A program made the translations under genes and the position numbers. 64,000 nt of DNA from a virus, in IMG/VR virus record IMGVR_UViG_3300010885_039212, positions 31,734-95,733 of that record; one strand, given 5' to 3'. Positions 20,596 through 29,711 of the stretch are shown here, piece by piece; position 1 is the stretch's first letter, and every line of letters begins with the position of its first letter. Below the pieces are notes generated by a model. That model was not told the origin of the DNA and searched no databases. It saw only the letters and a program-made list of their open reading frames with translations.

Positions 20596-23028
20596 TTAGT
20601 ATGCTGCGTATCGAGTACCAATATACTTGTTAAGTGTTGAATCTTCATTCTTAAATGGAGATCTCATTATAGTAGATTGATTAGTGTTGTTGTTAACTGT
20701 AGTTGGTGCGTTCAGAATAGCGTTGGTGTTACCACCTTTATTTGCCATATCTTCTTTTGCACCAACAACTTCAGTTGACTTACCAGCAATAATATTACCA
20801 GATGATGGTGTTGGAGTTATAGCATTTGCTTTAGAGTTATCAACAGTAGCACCACCAGCTAATTGTTTATTATACTGCTGCATTATTTCTGCAGGATACT
20901 TATTTCCCATAGACAAGGACATAGCCATAACTGCCATCTGTTTACCAGATAATGGTTGTCCAGGAACTACTTTTTCACCAGCAATTTGAGTATATTCTTC
21001 TTTTGAACCAGTAGATTTTATTGGTGATGTAGATGCAGGAGATGCTCCACTATCAACTCTTCTTGGATCTTTCGCAGCAAACTCAGCTGAACCTTGTCCT
21101 GCGCCAGCAGTACTATTTCCAGCAGCAATAGGTTTCGTTTCAGCTTTTCCAAACGGATAGAATGGACCAACAGAAACTTTCTGATTAACTACTGGTATCG
21201 TAAATCCAATTTCTGGTATACTAATACTTTGTAGCATACCAATAATACTGGCACCCATACCTTTAAAGAAATCGGTTACTGGTTTAAATACTTCTCCAAT
21301 TTTACTAAATGCACCAGTTACAAGAGTACCTAATTCTTTTAGACTATTGATTGGATGCATTATCAAGTCTTGAATTTTCTGTGGGATAAACATTATCATA
21401 TCCACAAAATCATCAAAAATCTTTTCAAATGAGAATGAATCTAAAAACTTTTCTATGTTTTTAAATCCAAGCGCACCAGCTACCCAAGAGACAGCACCTT
21501 TAATCATATCAGCTACGCCAAAGATTAAAGAATCAAACAACCCTTTAATTGCGCCACCGATTGCACCAACTAAACCACCTTCTTCAAATCCTTTGAACGC
21601 ACCTTTAACGGTATCCCAAACTGTCATAATAATAGTAAGTGGTAGAAATAGTTTCTCAGCAATAACTGCAACTTTACCAATATATTTACCAAATTTAGAA
21701 ACATATTCAGATATCCCAGTAAACATTTTGCTTAGGAATTCTGAACCACCGATTAATCCCTTTAAAGTATCATAGGCTACAACAAATGGTTTTGTTAATT
21801 TAGCAATACCATCTTTAAAACCTTCAATAACTTTTCCGATTCTTGACTCTTCTCCAAACGAGAACAGACTTTTAATTTTGGTTCCTATCTCTTCAAAGAA
21901 TTTACCGATCGATGCAAACTTTTCACCTATAAATTTTCTAAGTGATTCTGGAACTAATGTTTCAAAAAATAATTTAATTGTTTTGACCCATGCTCTAGCA
22001 AAACCAATCAGACCACCGATCAATCCACCAATAACTAGTCCTAGTCCACCTAAACCACCTTCTTCTTCTGGTTTCTGTGGACTTTTAAATTTGTCTTTAC
22101 CACCAGTATTTTCTGCAATACGTTTTAGAAGTTCAGTTTGTTCTTCTTCTCTTCTAATTGCTTCAAGTTCAAGTTCATCAGTTTTTATAGCTGGGTTTGC
22201 AGCTTTAATAACGGATAGTGGCGTATTTCCTATAGGAACTATTTTTTTATTTACATTAATATTTTCATTAACATTAGTAGCATTAACTCGATTTAAATTC
22301 GTACTAGATTCATTAGTAGCATTAACTTGTTTTTTATTAGATTCATTAGTAGTATTTAAATGTTGCTGAACTCTATAATCTATTTTAGATAATTTGTTTA
22401 CTTCTGAATTTCTATTTTCAAGAAGAGTTTTACCATGAATCGTTTTAGAAAGTTGTTCTTCAGAGATTCCTAGTTTAGTGTATTTACCAATTTCTTTTTC
22501 ATTATGAGTGATATTCTTTTCATGCTCTTTAATCTGAGTTAATTTATTTCTGGCTTCTTGCTCAGAAGTACCAGACAGTTTCATATCACCTTTAATAAAG
22601 GTTTTATCGGCTTCTCTACGTTTAAGAGCATTATCAAAAACTCCACCGCCACCTTTTTTAACAACGCCCATTGTATCAAGAACATTACGTAGCGAACCAA
22701 ATTTAGCATCGAACTTTGCTCTAATAGATTCACCAACAGTTCCAGGTGCTTTATCCTGAACCATTTTAGCGATATTTTTTGAGGATTCTTTTGTTAGCTC
22801 AATTAAATCTTTAATGTTAGTGCTAACTTCTTTGGTTGCCTTTAACTGGTCGTTATCTACAACTTTTTGTTCTTTAACTTCTTTAAATGAATCTTCATCA
22901 AGTTTTCTTGATAATTCTGTCAATGTTTTAATTGCAGATAATTGAGTTAAAGATTGTTGTTGTATTTCCAGAAGTTTTTTAAACTCGCTGGAACTTACAT
23001 TAACGACATAGTTTGTATTTTTTGCCAT
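20596..23028 (-). CDS. tape-measure-like tail protein (probable gp29 equivalent)
   Basis: 810 residues. An N-terminal third of helical coiled coil (many K, E, Q, N), a glycine-rich hydrophobic stretch (GGLGGLGLVIGGLIGGLIG), then repeated amphipathic helices with F-K-G patterns, and a low-complexity Ser/Ala/Gly tail. This layout and the place right after gp26 and gp51 fit a tail tape-measure protein that sets tail length. A baseplate-hub structural role is the alternative. Last gene of the minus-strand operon. Confidence 0.6.
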   Translation of the reverse strand: MAKNTNYVVNVSSSEFKKLLEIQQQSLTQLSAIKTLTELSRKLDEDSFKEVKEQKVVDNDQLKATKEVSTNIKDLIELTKESSKNIAKMVQDKAPGTVGESIRAKFDAKFGSLRNVLDTMGVVKKGGGGVFDNALKRREADKTFIKGDMKLSGTSEQEARNKLTQIKEHEKNITHNEKEIGKYTKLGISEEQLSKTIHGKTLLENRNSEVNKLSKIDYRVQQHLNTTNESNKKQVNATNESSTNLNRVNATNVNENINVNKKIVPIGNTPLSVIKAANPAIKTDELELEAIRREEEQTELLKRIAENTGGKDKFKSPQKPEEEGGLGGLGLVIGGLIGGLIGFARAWVKTIKLFFETLVPESLRKFIGEKFASIGKFFEEIGTKIKSLFSFGEESRIGKVIEGFKDGIAKLTKPFVVAYDTLKGLIGGSEFLSKMFTGISEYVSKFGKYIGKVAVIAEKLFLPLTIIMTVWDTVKGAFKGFEEGGLVGAIGGAIKGLFDSLIFGVADMIKGAVSWVAGALGFKNIEKFLDSFSFEKIFDDFVDMIMFIPQKIQDLIMHPINSLKELGTLVTGAFSKIGEVFKPVTDFFKGMGASIIGMLQSISIPEIGFTIPVVNQKVSVGPFYPFGKAETKPIAAGNSTAGAGQGSAEFAAKDPRRVDSGASPASTSPIKSTGSKEEYTQIAGEKVVPGQPLSGKQMAVMAMSLSMGNKYPAEIMQQYNKQLAGGATVDNSKANAITPTPSSGNIIAGKSTEVVGAKEDMANKGGNTNAILNAPTTVNNNTNQSTIMRSPFKNEDSTLNKYIGTRYAAY

Positions 23029-23029
23029 T

Positions 23030-23212
23030 TTAATTTTTCTTAGATTCTAATCGTTGTTTTTCTTCTTCTAGATACTGAACCAACATACTAATATAAATTT
23101 CTCTCTCAAATGGGATCATATTATTCAATTCATCCAATGAGTATTTGTGATATTGCATTAATGCAAAATTCATTTTATAGTGATTGAATAAAGAATCATG
23201 TGAGAGATTCAT
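23030..23212 (-). CDS. 51: gp51-like tail/baseplate assembly chaperone
   Basis: 60 residues from ATG at 23212, whose A is also the last base of the gp26 stop (TGATG). Short, helical and charged (YHKYSLDELNNMIPFEREIYISMLVQYLEEEKQRLE), as in the gp51-type proteins of aquatic T4-like phages. A ribosome site at normal distance is missing; it may be read mainly through coupling or as a -1 frameshift extension of gp26. Confidence 0.65.
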   Translation of the reverse strand: MNLSHDSLFNHYKMNFALMQYHKYSLDELNNMIPFEREIYISMLVQYLEEEKQRLESKKN

Positions 23213-23925
23213 CAAAAAAAACTGTCAAGTCCCTCCAAAACTTTATTATGATCACGAGAGCACATAGGGCACTTATATTGTACCTTCTGACTTAAACGTG
23301 GCATAGTTTCAAAAAAGTTTTGAATTTTTGCGAACTGTTGAGATGTTAAATTCTCAAGGAATTCCATAATGTCTTTTTTACTGGTTTCTTTTGCATGGAA
23401 CAATTCAGTATCATTGTAAATTGTTTCGATTGATGCTGAAATGACATTAAACACTGAATCTACATTACTCATATCCAGCGTTTCTAATTCTTTAATAACA
23501 TTGATAGAAGGATATTTCATTATTACACCCACATTCTCAAATAATTGAATGTTCTTAGTGTGTCCTTCTGGGAAATCTACGTTGATTTTGGTTAGATCAA
23601 ATGTTATTTTAACTCTTGCTTTTTCGTCTTCACAAACATCGCAAGGGAATAGTAACTCAACATTTTCTCCAACTGACTTGGCTCTAATTTGCGTGAATAG
23701 ATATTCTAGATCAAATGTTGCAAGACTATCTGGATCAACTTTATCCATCGTGCAAGACTTAATAATATCTTTTAATGTGTCGACCATTACGACCTGATCC
23801 TCGCTATGCTGAGCAATCAAAAGAGCTTTTTCTTCTTTGACCAAGAATGGTCTAAATTTAATTGATTCCTTGGATGAAGGAATCGTTACTGAGTATACTG
23901 GTGCGGTGTTAATTGGTAAAGCCAT
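23212..23925 (-). CDS. 26: gp26-like baseplate hub protein (T4_baseplate family)
   Basis: 237 residues. PVYSVTIPSSKESIKFRPFLVKEEKALLIA at the start, a CDVC pair in the middle and YKCPMCSRDH near the end match the T4_baseplate family (gp26). In T4 it is needed for hub assembly. The C-terminus meets a slippery run and gp51. The order gp26, gp51, tape measure mirrors the two chaperone genes that precede the tape measure in many other tailed phages. Confidence 0.8.
   Translation of the reverse strand: MALPINTAPVYSVTIPSSKESIKFRPFLVKEEKALLIAQHSEDQVVMVDTLKDIIKSCTMDKVDPDSLATFDLEYLFTQIRAKSVGENVELLFPCDVCEDEKARVKITFDLTKINVDFPEGHTKNIQLFENVGVIMKYPSINVIKELETLDMSNVDSVFNVISASIETIYNDTELFHAKETSKKDIMEFLENLTSQQFAKIQNFFETMPRLSQKVQYKCPMCSRDHNKVLEGLDSFF
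23214..23236 (-). promoter_or_regulatory. -1 ribosomal frameshift signal at the gp26/gp51 junction
   Basis: Read on the minus strand: an SD-like GGAGGG (23236-23231), 9 nt, then eight T (23221-23214) directly before the gp26 stop TGA. The zero frame reads T-TTT-TTT, a canonical slippery heptamer; slipping back one base avoids the stop and enters the gp51 frame. An internal SD about 10 nt upstream is the stimulator in E. coli dnaX. Confidence 0.6.
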
Positions 23926-23929
23926 AATT

Positions 23930-24346
23930 TTATTCTCCTAATTTCAGTTTCTTAATCATCTTGTTCAATTCAGATGTGCTACCTACAAAGATAGCATTAT
24001 TTGTAACTTTCTGGGTATTTTCTTTTGGTCCATCAAGTTTTGCTTTTTGCTGATGTATATCCATTAGTTGTTGGTTTACATCAGCGAGTTGCTTCATTAG
24101 ATTACCCACGACCTCATAGGCACGTGGGTGTTCAGATTGTTTTGCCACTTCTAAGGCAGAATATAAAGCATTCTGCCCAGTGACCAATAATTCACGAAGA
24201 TTGTCTCTGGCTGTGTCATAGTCAGAGGTAATTTTCTCCTCAGGAGTTTTTAGTATTTCTCCTGTGGAGTTATCAATCACTTCACGTGTAGTAGTCTCTA
24301 ACTTTACAGTGTCAAAGACTTCTGATAATCTATCATCAATTTTCAT
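23930..24346 (-). CDS. 16: terminase small subunit gp16
   Basis: 138 residues, mostly coiled coil. SDYDTARDNLRELL, AKQSEHPRAYEVVGNLMKQLADVN and the ending NAIFVGSTSELNKMIKK are hallmarks of T4-like gp16, which binds DNA and regulates the large terminase during packaging. It lies apart from the large-subunit gene (gp17 is not in this window). Confidence 0.85.
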   Translation of the reverse strand: MKIDDRLSEVFDTVKLETTTREVIDNSTGEILKTPEEKITSDYDTARDNLRELLVTGQNALYSALEVAKQSEHPRAYEVVGNLMKQLADVNQQLMDIHQQKAKLDGPKENTQKVTNNAIFVGSTSELNKMIKKLKLGE

Positions 24347-24347
24347 A

Positions 24348-24899
24348 TTAATCGTTTCTTGTATTTCTAGTTGGAGGATCAGACGAATCTAATCCAGAAC
24401 CAAAACCTGATACACTTGGAGTCGGTTTATTTATTGTCGTTGTTGCAGGTACGCTTCCAAAGCCACCTCCGCCAAAGCCACTTGATGGAGCTGACGCTGA
24501 TCCAAAACTAGGTGCTGGTGTTGATATTGGTGTATTAAAACCGCTGGTGGATGCCTGTCCGCTTGATGGCGGAGGCGTATATGTTGTTCCGAAATTTGAT
24601 GGTGCAGATATTCCGCCATTGTTAGCTCCTGCTAATTTTTCTTGAGTACGACCCATTGCAGCGATACCAAGAACAGCACCCATGGCGACATGGAATAATC
24701 CAGCACCTTGAAGTGTTAATGGTTGCCATTGACTTGTTACTTGCCCATGACTAACTGATTGTAAAAGGCTCCATAAAATTGGAAATACAACAAAATCAAA
24801 TGCACAGACTCCCATATATAACCAGCCCATCATTGGACGCCATTTGCTGTTCATCCAATCTTCTTTTTTCTTTTCGCTTGCGTTTATTTCTTCTGCCAT
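24348..24899 (-). CDS. holin-like membrane protein
   Basis: 183 residues. KWRPMMGWLYMGVCAFDFVVFPILW supplies a first membrane segment and GLFHVAMGAVLGIAAMGRTQE a second; this resembles 3TM-type phage and gene-transfer-agent holins. The C-terminal 90 residues are a Pro/Gly/Ser-rich tail. It lies immediately upstream of gp16 in the transcript. Lysis timing is the likely role, unproven. Confidence 0.6.
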   Translation of the reverse strand: MAEEINASEKKKEDWMNSKWRPMMGWLYMGVCAFDFVVFPILWSLLQSVSHGQVTSQWQPLTLQGAGLFHVAMGAVLGIAAMGRTQEKLAGANNGGISAPSNFGTTYTPPPSSGQASTSGFNTPISTPAPSFGSASAPSSGFGGGGFGSVPATTTINKPTPSVSGFGSGLDSSDPPTRNTRND

Positions 24900-24923
24900 G
24901 ATACTTCCTTTATAATTATTGTT

Positions 24924-25649
24924 TTACCAGAATCCGCCAAACCCAGAGTTATCACCCATTGGATTTCCATAACCATAATTTGTTACTGCACCAAAAAACG
25001 AACTTGCAACAGATGTACCAAATGCTACAGCTGTTGTTACATTCTGGACCTCAGGTAAGAATTGATCTTGTGTAATTGTATATGTTGAATTTGTAGATTG
25101 TGGAAGTCTAACTGATGTGTCGGAAGTCCAATACTTATACATTAAACTAACTGTCATTTTCATAACATCTTTTTGGTCATATCCAACTTGAACAGAACTA
25201 ATTGATTTTGGATATGCTTCATATAGTGTAACAGTGTGAATCTCTTCATCTTGCATATTCTCAATATTTATTTTCACTTGGTCGCTAATGTAATAATTGT
25301 AATATTGGAAATTTCTGGTTTTGCCGATTTGAATATTTTTAATCCATTCATCGAAAAGACCTTTTATAATCATGTCTCCATCTACATAAAAACTAAATTG
25401 AACTGGGTCATAATTAAACTCATAAGGCATTTCTCGAACTTCACCAAAGGTTCTTATTTGAGTTGTATTAACATTCAATCCAGGAATCTGAGCAGATTCA
25501 CAAAATAGATGCATCTTTCTAAAATCATTGTCATTATAATTGCTAGTGTTTCGCATTACCAATGGGAATGGTATTTCAATTGTATAACGATTAGATCTGG
25601 CTAATCCATTACTGTTTTGAACTTCTGCAACGAAATCTGTTATTTTCAT
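24924..25649 (-). CDS. tail-tube-fold protein (gp54/gp19 type)
   Basis: 241 residues. RSNRYTIEIPFP, FCESAQIPGLNV and a C-terminal MTVSLMYKYW follow the T4 gp19/gp54 tail-tube pattern, in which rings of beta-barrels stack on the baseplate. Because it sits among baseplate genes and gp48 is nearby, the tube initiator gp54 is more likely than the main tube protein gp19. Overlaps the upstream gene by 4 nt. Confidence 0.6.
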   Translation of the reverse strand: MKITDFVAEVQNSNGLARSNRYTIEIPFPLVMRNTSNYNDNDFRKMHLFCESAQIPGLNVNTTQIRTFGEVREMPYEFNYDPVQFSFYVDGDMIIKGLFDEWIKNIQIGKTRNFQYYNYYISDQVKINIENMQDEEIHTVTLYEAYPKSISSVQVGYDQKDVMKMTVSLMYKYWTSDTSVRLPQSTNSTYTITQDQFLPEVQNVTTAVAFGTSVASSFFGAVTNYGYGNPMGDNSGFGGFW

Positions 25650-26251
25650 AGGTTAGCCTGTGATTCTTTCCATACTTTTTCTTTTGGTGCTTTTACAAAT
25701 CTTTCAACAGGAAGCATCATTGCTGTTGCCCAATCATTAACATCGACTTTCTTAAAAGCTGTTTTTACATGAGGTAATAGATAATGTTTTATACAAGGTT
25801 CTGCCATTTTATATTTGGAGACTCCTGCGATCAATGACCATGAATATTTGATTCTGGTGGTTCCATCCATTTTATCGTTATTTTTGAAAACTAATAAACG
25901 ATCTAAAAGGCGAATACGTAGTGGATATGGAAGATAATGCATATTCAATCCCATAAAACCACCACCAGGAACTGTGGCATACGGAAACACTAAAGGAAAC
26001 GTATCATAGTATGGAAGAGTTGCTTTTAATTTTGGATCGTATACAAACATATACAAATTCCCAGGAATAATACGTGCTCTTAAATCTTGCGTATTTTCAC
26101 GCATTAATTGCTGTGGCGTTATCCTTTGCTTCGAAAGAAGCAGTACTTGTTGAGTATACCATGACTTTGATCTTTTCAGAGAAGATTTGAGGTCGTATTT
26201 ATTACGCTCAAATACGTCATGCATGCTCGGAGTTTTAGGTGTTGTAGCCAT
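25646..26251 (-). CDS. conserved T4-like virion-associated protein, 201 aa
   Basis: Blocks IIPGNLYMFVYDPKLKATLPYYDTFPLVFPY and GLNMHYLPYPLRIRLLDRL are strongly conserved in T4-like phages next to gp4. I cannot place it with a numbered T4 gene; a head or tail completion role is plausible from context only. Confidence 0.65.
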   Translation of the reverse strand: MATTPKTPSMHDVFERNKYDLKSSLKRSKSWYTQQVLLLSKQRITPQQLMRENTQDLRARIIPGNLYMFVYDPKLKATLPYYDTFPLVFPYATVPGGGFMGLNMHYLPYPLRIRLLDRLLVFKNNDKMDGTTRIKYSWSLIAGVSKYKMAEPCIKHYLLPHVKTAFKKVDVNDWATAMMLPVERFVKAPKEKVWKESQANL

Positions 26252-26265
26252 ATTAGTTATTTAGG

Positions 26266-26703
26266 TCATTTAATCCCAAGCTCATGCTCTGTAATAATCT
26301 TAAATTCCCAACCTCTGTCTTTTGCATACTCAGTCGCAGCTTTCCATTTTGCCTGATTTTTGATAAAAACTAGGGATTCGTTTAGGTATCTTTGGGTTCT
26401 TTTTCCAGGATAAACTGGAGGAATTGTTTGAGCCGATGGTTTAACTTCAACTAAATATGTTCGAAGCAATCCATCTTTGTTTCTTATCTGAATCTGAAAA
26501 TCTACAAAGTAACGATGGATTTTATTATCAGTTGGACATCTGTATGGAATTACTGTCTCCTCGGATAACCACTTAACAACAGCTGGATTTTTATCGCACC
26601 AAGAAGCAAACCTAGTTTCCCAAGAACTTCGCATAATTATGCATGTGGGATCGCCAGAGTATTTTTCTGGGAACATCGGAACGAAACGTCTTTTATGGAA
26701 CAT
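26266..26703 (-). CDS. 4: gp4 head completion protein (TnsA-like nuclease fold)
   Basis: 145 residues. SSWETRFASWCDKNP, IPYRCPTDNKIHRYFVDF and YLVEVKP carry the E/D...E-x-K pattern of the TnsA-like fold; the ending AKDRGWEFKIITEHELG is typical of T4 gp4 (gp50/65). It finishes filled heads before tail joining. First gene of the minus operon, 26 nt from a late-promoter-like element. Confidence 0.85.
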   Translation of the reverse strand: MFHKRRFVPMFPEKYSGDPTCIIMRSSWETRFASWCDKNPAVVKWLSEETVIPYRCPTDNKIHRYFVDFQIQIRNKDGLLRTYLVEVKPSAQTIPPVYPGKRTQRYLNESLVFIKNQAKWKAATEYAKDRGWEFKIITEHELGIK

Positions 26704-26716
26704 AAATAGTAATAGG

Positions 26717-26758
26717 AATAAATAACCTCATTTATATTTAGCATGTAACCTAAATAAT
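26717..26758 (+). promoter_or_regulatory. late-promoter-like elements for the baseplate operon
   Basis: AATAAATAA (26717-26725) and CTAAATAAT (26750-26758) precede the gp48 gene at 26784. T4 late promoters consist of a TATAAATA -10 element alone; these are close variants. Similar elements lie before 34722, 42579 and 63701. Confidence 0.45.
26729..26736 (-). promoter_or_regulatory. late-promoter-like TATAAATG, minus strand
   Basis: On the minus strand TATAAATG lies 26 nt before the gp4 start codon at 26703. With the plus-strand elements this makes a divergent late control region. Confidence 0.45.
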
Positions 26759-26783
26759 CGATAGCCAACTATTAGAGAGCAAA

Positions 26784-27893
26784 ATGGCACTAGACACCAA
26801 TACATCGCCAGGTAATCGTGGTATGCCCAAAGATACCTTTAATCAAAACACATATAATGTAACTCACACACAATATCCGATTGACTTGTTCAGGAATGAT
26901 ACTGAATATGGCGGTAATTATGTTATATTTTACATTAACATAGCGCAGGATTCTAAACTTATTAAAGGTAATACCGTAACAACTATTAATGGTAATATAT
27001 CAAAAAGAGTTCAAAGCGATTTAGTTGGATTAAATTTAAGTAATAAACAACTTATTGAAGCAACTGGAACTGCAGGTGCTTTTACTGGTGCAGTTGCAGG
27101 TGGCATATTTAGTGGTAATGCTATTCGAGGTGCTCTTAAAGGTGCTCTTTTTGGTGGCGTTGCAGGAACCGCAGCAACTGGCGTTGCTACAGATGATGAA
27201 AGACAACTAGGAACACAAGCAGGAAGACAGAATAAACGTCTTGACCATGCCATCGCTTTACATATACCAAACCAACTTAATATCAATTATAGTATGGAAT
27301 GGCAAACAGATGAAACTTTTGCGTTTCAAGCAGCAGCAGTATCAAATCGTGAAATTGCTAAAGCCATTGCATCTGGAACTCACAAAGATATAGATAATGA
27401 TTCCCGTGTCAAAGAAACTCTTGGAACTATTGCTCAAAGCATTGCATTATCTAAAACTCCAGGAATGGCTGGTGCTCTTTCTGCAGCAACTGGACTTGCT
27501 GCAAACCCAAAGAAAGAACAAATATTTAAAAGCGTAAATTTCCGTGAGTTTACATTTGATTATACATTCTCACCAAGAAGTCCTGAAGAAGCACAAGCAG
27601 TTAGAAACATAATCTATATGTTCAAACTCCATATGCATCCTGAATATAAAGATGCAAATAATTTTATCTTTTTGTATCCATCTGAGTTTGACATTTATTA
27701 CTACCAAGGTGGTAAAGAAAATCTTAATATACACAGACATCCTTCTTGTGTGCTGAAAAATATGTCAATCAATTATACACCAAATGGTGCATTTAACACT
27801 TTTGATGATGGTATGCCTACACAAATTAATGTTCAACTACAGTTCGTTGAATTGGCTATCTTGACAAAAGAAACTATACAGAGTAATTTCTAA
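26784..27893 (+). CDS. 48: gp48 baseplate tail-tube cap
   Basis: 369 residues. RDTEYGGNYVIFYI-like opening, glycine/alanine-rich middle (about 95-145), and a C-terminal part with REFTFDYTFSPRSPEEAQAVRNIIYMFKLHMHPEY and PSEFDIYYYQG, the signature of T4-like gp48. It caps the baseplate and starts the tail tube together with gp54. First gene of the plus-strand structural operon. Confidence 0.8.
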   Translation: MALDTNTSPGNRGMPKDTFNQNTYNVTHTQYPIDLFRNDTEYGGNYVIFYINIAQDSKLIKGNTVTTINGNISKRVQSDLVGLNLSNKQLIEATGTAGAFTGAVAGGIFSGNAIRGALKGALFGGVAGTAATGVATDDERQLGTQAGRQNKRLDHAIALHIPNQLNINYSMEWQTDETFAFQAAAVSNREIAKAIASGTHKDIDNDSRVKETLGTIAQSIALSKTPGMAGALSAATGLAANPKKEQIFKSVNFREFTFDYTFSPRSPEEAQAVRNIIYMFKLHMHPEYKDANNFIFLYPSEFDIYYYQGGKENLNIHRHPSCVLKNMSINYTPNGAFNTFDDGMPTQINVQLQFVELAILTKETIQSNF

Positions 27894-28396
27894 TGGCTTA
27901 TTTTAATAACTTTCCGCAAATGTTGTACAACTTCCCGATTGGAGGAAGTGATAAAGTAGTTGTCGTTCGAGACATAACTGCAAATGTAAGAGTTATAAAA
28001 TCTGTATTGGAAAATATTACTTTATACGATGAATACGATATCGTTGATGGAGAATCTCCAGAAATAGTTTCAAATAAAGTTTATGAAACTTCTGACTATC
28101 ATTGGGTTCTAATGATAGTAAACCAGCGTTTTGATTATTTGGCAGATTGGCCAATGACTTACGATAGATTGGTTCAATACTGTATTGACAAATATGGAAA
28201 TACAACTTCTATACATCATTATGAAGATTCGAAATTTAACGTAGTAAATTCTGATTATCCTTCAGCAATATCAATAGATAATATAACATATGAAAACCGT
28301 ATTAATGAATCTAAACGAAGAATAAAAATAATTTCAAAATCTCTTATTCAACAAATAACTAATGAACTTAGAACAGTAATGACTCCAAATGGCTAA
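27893..28396 (+). CDS. 53: gp53 baseplate wedge
   Basis: 167 residues. Opens FNNFPQMLYNF and contains YHWVLMIVNQRFDYLADWPM, the core of gp53 in T4-like phages, which joins wedges around the hub. Somewhat shorter than T4 gp53 (196 aa). Overlaps the hub gene by 8 nt. Confidence 0.85.
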   Translation: MAYFNNFPQMLYNFPIGGSDKVVVVRDITANVRVIKSVLENITLYDEYDIVDGESPEIVSNKVYETSDYHWVLMIVNQRFDYLADWPMTYDRLVQYCIDKYGNTTSIHHYEDSKFNVVNSDYPSAISIDNITYENRINESKRRIKIISKSLIQQITNELRTVMTPNG

Positions 28397-29711
28397 TACA
28401 TCTTCAAATGATTTAAGATTTGCTGGTGATGTTAACGTCGGCGAAATTACCATAAAATCTTTGGTGAATAACTCTGCATTCAACGTAAAGAATCAGTTGT
28501 TAACTATTCAACTTTATGAGGATATGTTTTCACCATTTATTACTGGATCTTTAATTTTTAGAGAGTCTTCAGATTTTGCAAGTAACTTTCCTTTTGTTGG
28601 TGAGGAAGTTGTGGACATTAGTATATTTACACCTTCCTTTGATATAAAATATCCTGATAATGGAGTTATTAAAGGAAGGTTCTACATTTATAAAATGTCA
28701 GATCGTCAGGAAATAGCAGAACGTAATACTGTTTATCAGTTGCATTTTATTTCAGTCGAAGCCATTAATGATTTAAATGTAAAAATCTCCAAAGGATTTA
28801 ACGGTAAAATTTCAGATATTGCAAATGAATTGTTAACTGGCGAAAACGCATTATATACAAAGAAAAAAGTTTTTATCGAAGAGACAAGTAATAAAACAAA
28901 ATATGTTTCTAATTTTTGGTCTCCAATCCGCAATATAAATTACATTGTGGATCATGCGTTAAATGAAAATGAATCGCCCACATATGTTTTTTATGAAAAT
29001 AGAAATGGGTTCAATTTTATTTCTCTAGACACTTTAAATAGTCAACGACCATTTCAAACATTTCAACAATATGATGTGCATCAAATTATAACACCAGATG
29101 GTGGTTCCACAAGAGATATAAATTTAGATTTTAGAAAAATAACTGAATTGACTATTCCAGTAAGTTATGATTATATGGATAAAGCAACTTCTGGAGTTTA
29201 TGGTTCTACACTATTGTATAGTGACCTTGGAACTAAAGAATATTTTAATCAAAAGTTTTCATTGTTTGATAAATGGGGTGATGATACCAAGGAAACACGA
29301 CTTAATAAATTTCCTGTAGCATCTAATAAACTATTTTCAACATTTAGAGCATCAATGTTTAATGATACTATTGAAGTTGGATTGTTTACAGATTATGAAG
29401 ATGTTTCAAACATAAAGAATAGACAAAAACGTATTTCCAGATTAAAACAAGCAGAAGCCAATAAAATTCAAATTGTTGTTTATGGAAGAACAGATTATAC
29501 AGTTGGTCTTGTTGTTAAAGTTGTAAAATTTAAATCAGCACCAATTGAAAAGAACGACACTGAGAGTTCTCCCGAAAAGATTTTAGATGGACTTATAAGT
29601 GGTAATTATTTGATATCTGCAATCAACCATGTTATAGATGTAGAAAAACACGAGTGCCATATGACCCTAATTAAAGATTCACTAATTGTTGATTTAAATA
29701 ACGTATCATGA
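28389..29711 (+). CDS. 27: gp27-like baseplate hub protein
   Basis: 440 residues, mostly beta. ITIQLYEDMFSPFITGSLIFRE-type opening (VKNQLLTIQLYEDMF), FYIYKMSDRQ, YQLHFISVEAIND and a C-terminal HECHMTLIKDSLI follow the gp27 hub family (tube-like domains plus an insertion). It forms the cup holding the gp5 spike, and gp5 is the next gene, overlapping by 4 nt. Confidence 0.75.
   Translation: MANTSSNDLRFAGDVNVGEITIKSLVNNSAFNVKNQLLTIQLYEDMFSPFITGSLIFRESSDFASNFPFVGEEVVDISIFTPSFDIKYPDNGVIKGRFYIYKMSDRQEIAERNTVYQLHFISVEAINDLNVKISKGFNGKISDIANELLTGENALYTKKKVFIEETSNKTKYVSNFWSPIRNINYIVDHALNENESPTYVFYENRNGFNFISLDTLNSQRPFQTFQQYDVHQIITPDGGSTRDINLDFRKITELTIPVSYDYMDKATSGVYGSTLLYSDLGTKEYFNQKFSLFDKWGDDTKETRLNKFPVASNKLFSTFRASMFNDTIEVGLFTDYEDVSNIKNRQKRISRLKQAEANKIQIVVYGRTDYTVGLVVKVVKFKSAPIEKNDTESSPEKILDGLISGNYLISAINHVIDVEKHECHMTLIKDSLIVDLNNVS

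Noticed and set aside
20684-22369. Long plus-strand frames of 100-163 codons inside the tape-measure region
   Set aside because: They lie wholly inside the 810-codon minus-strand gene, have Pro/Ser-rich compositions typical of reverse-frame shadows, and lack ribosome sites.
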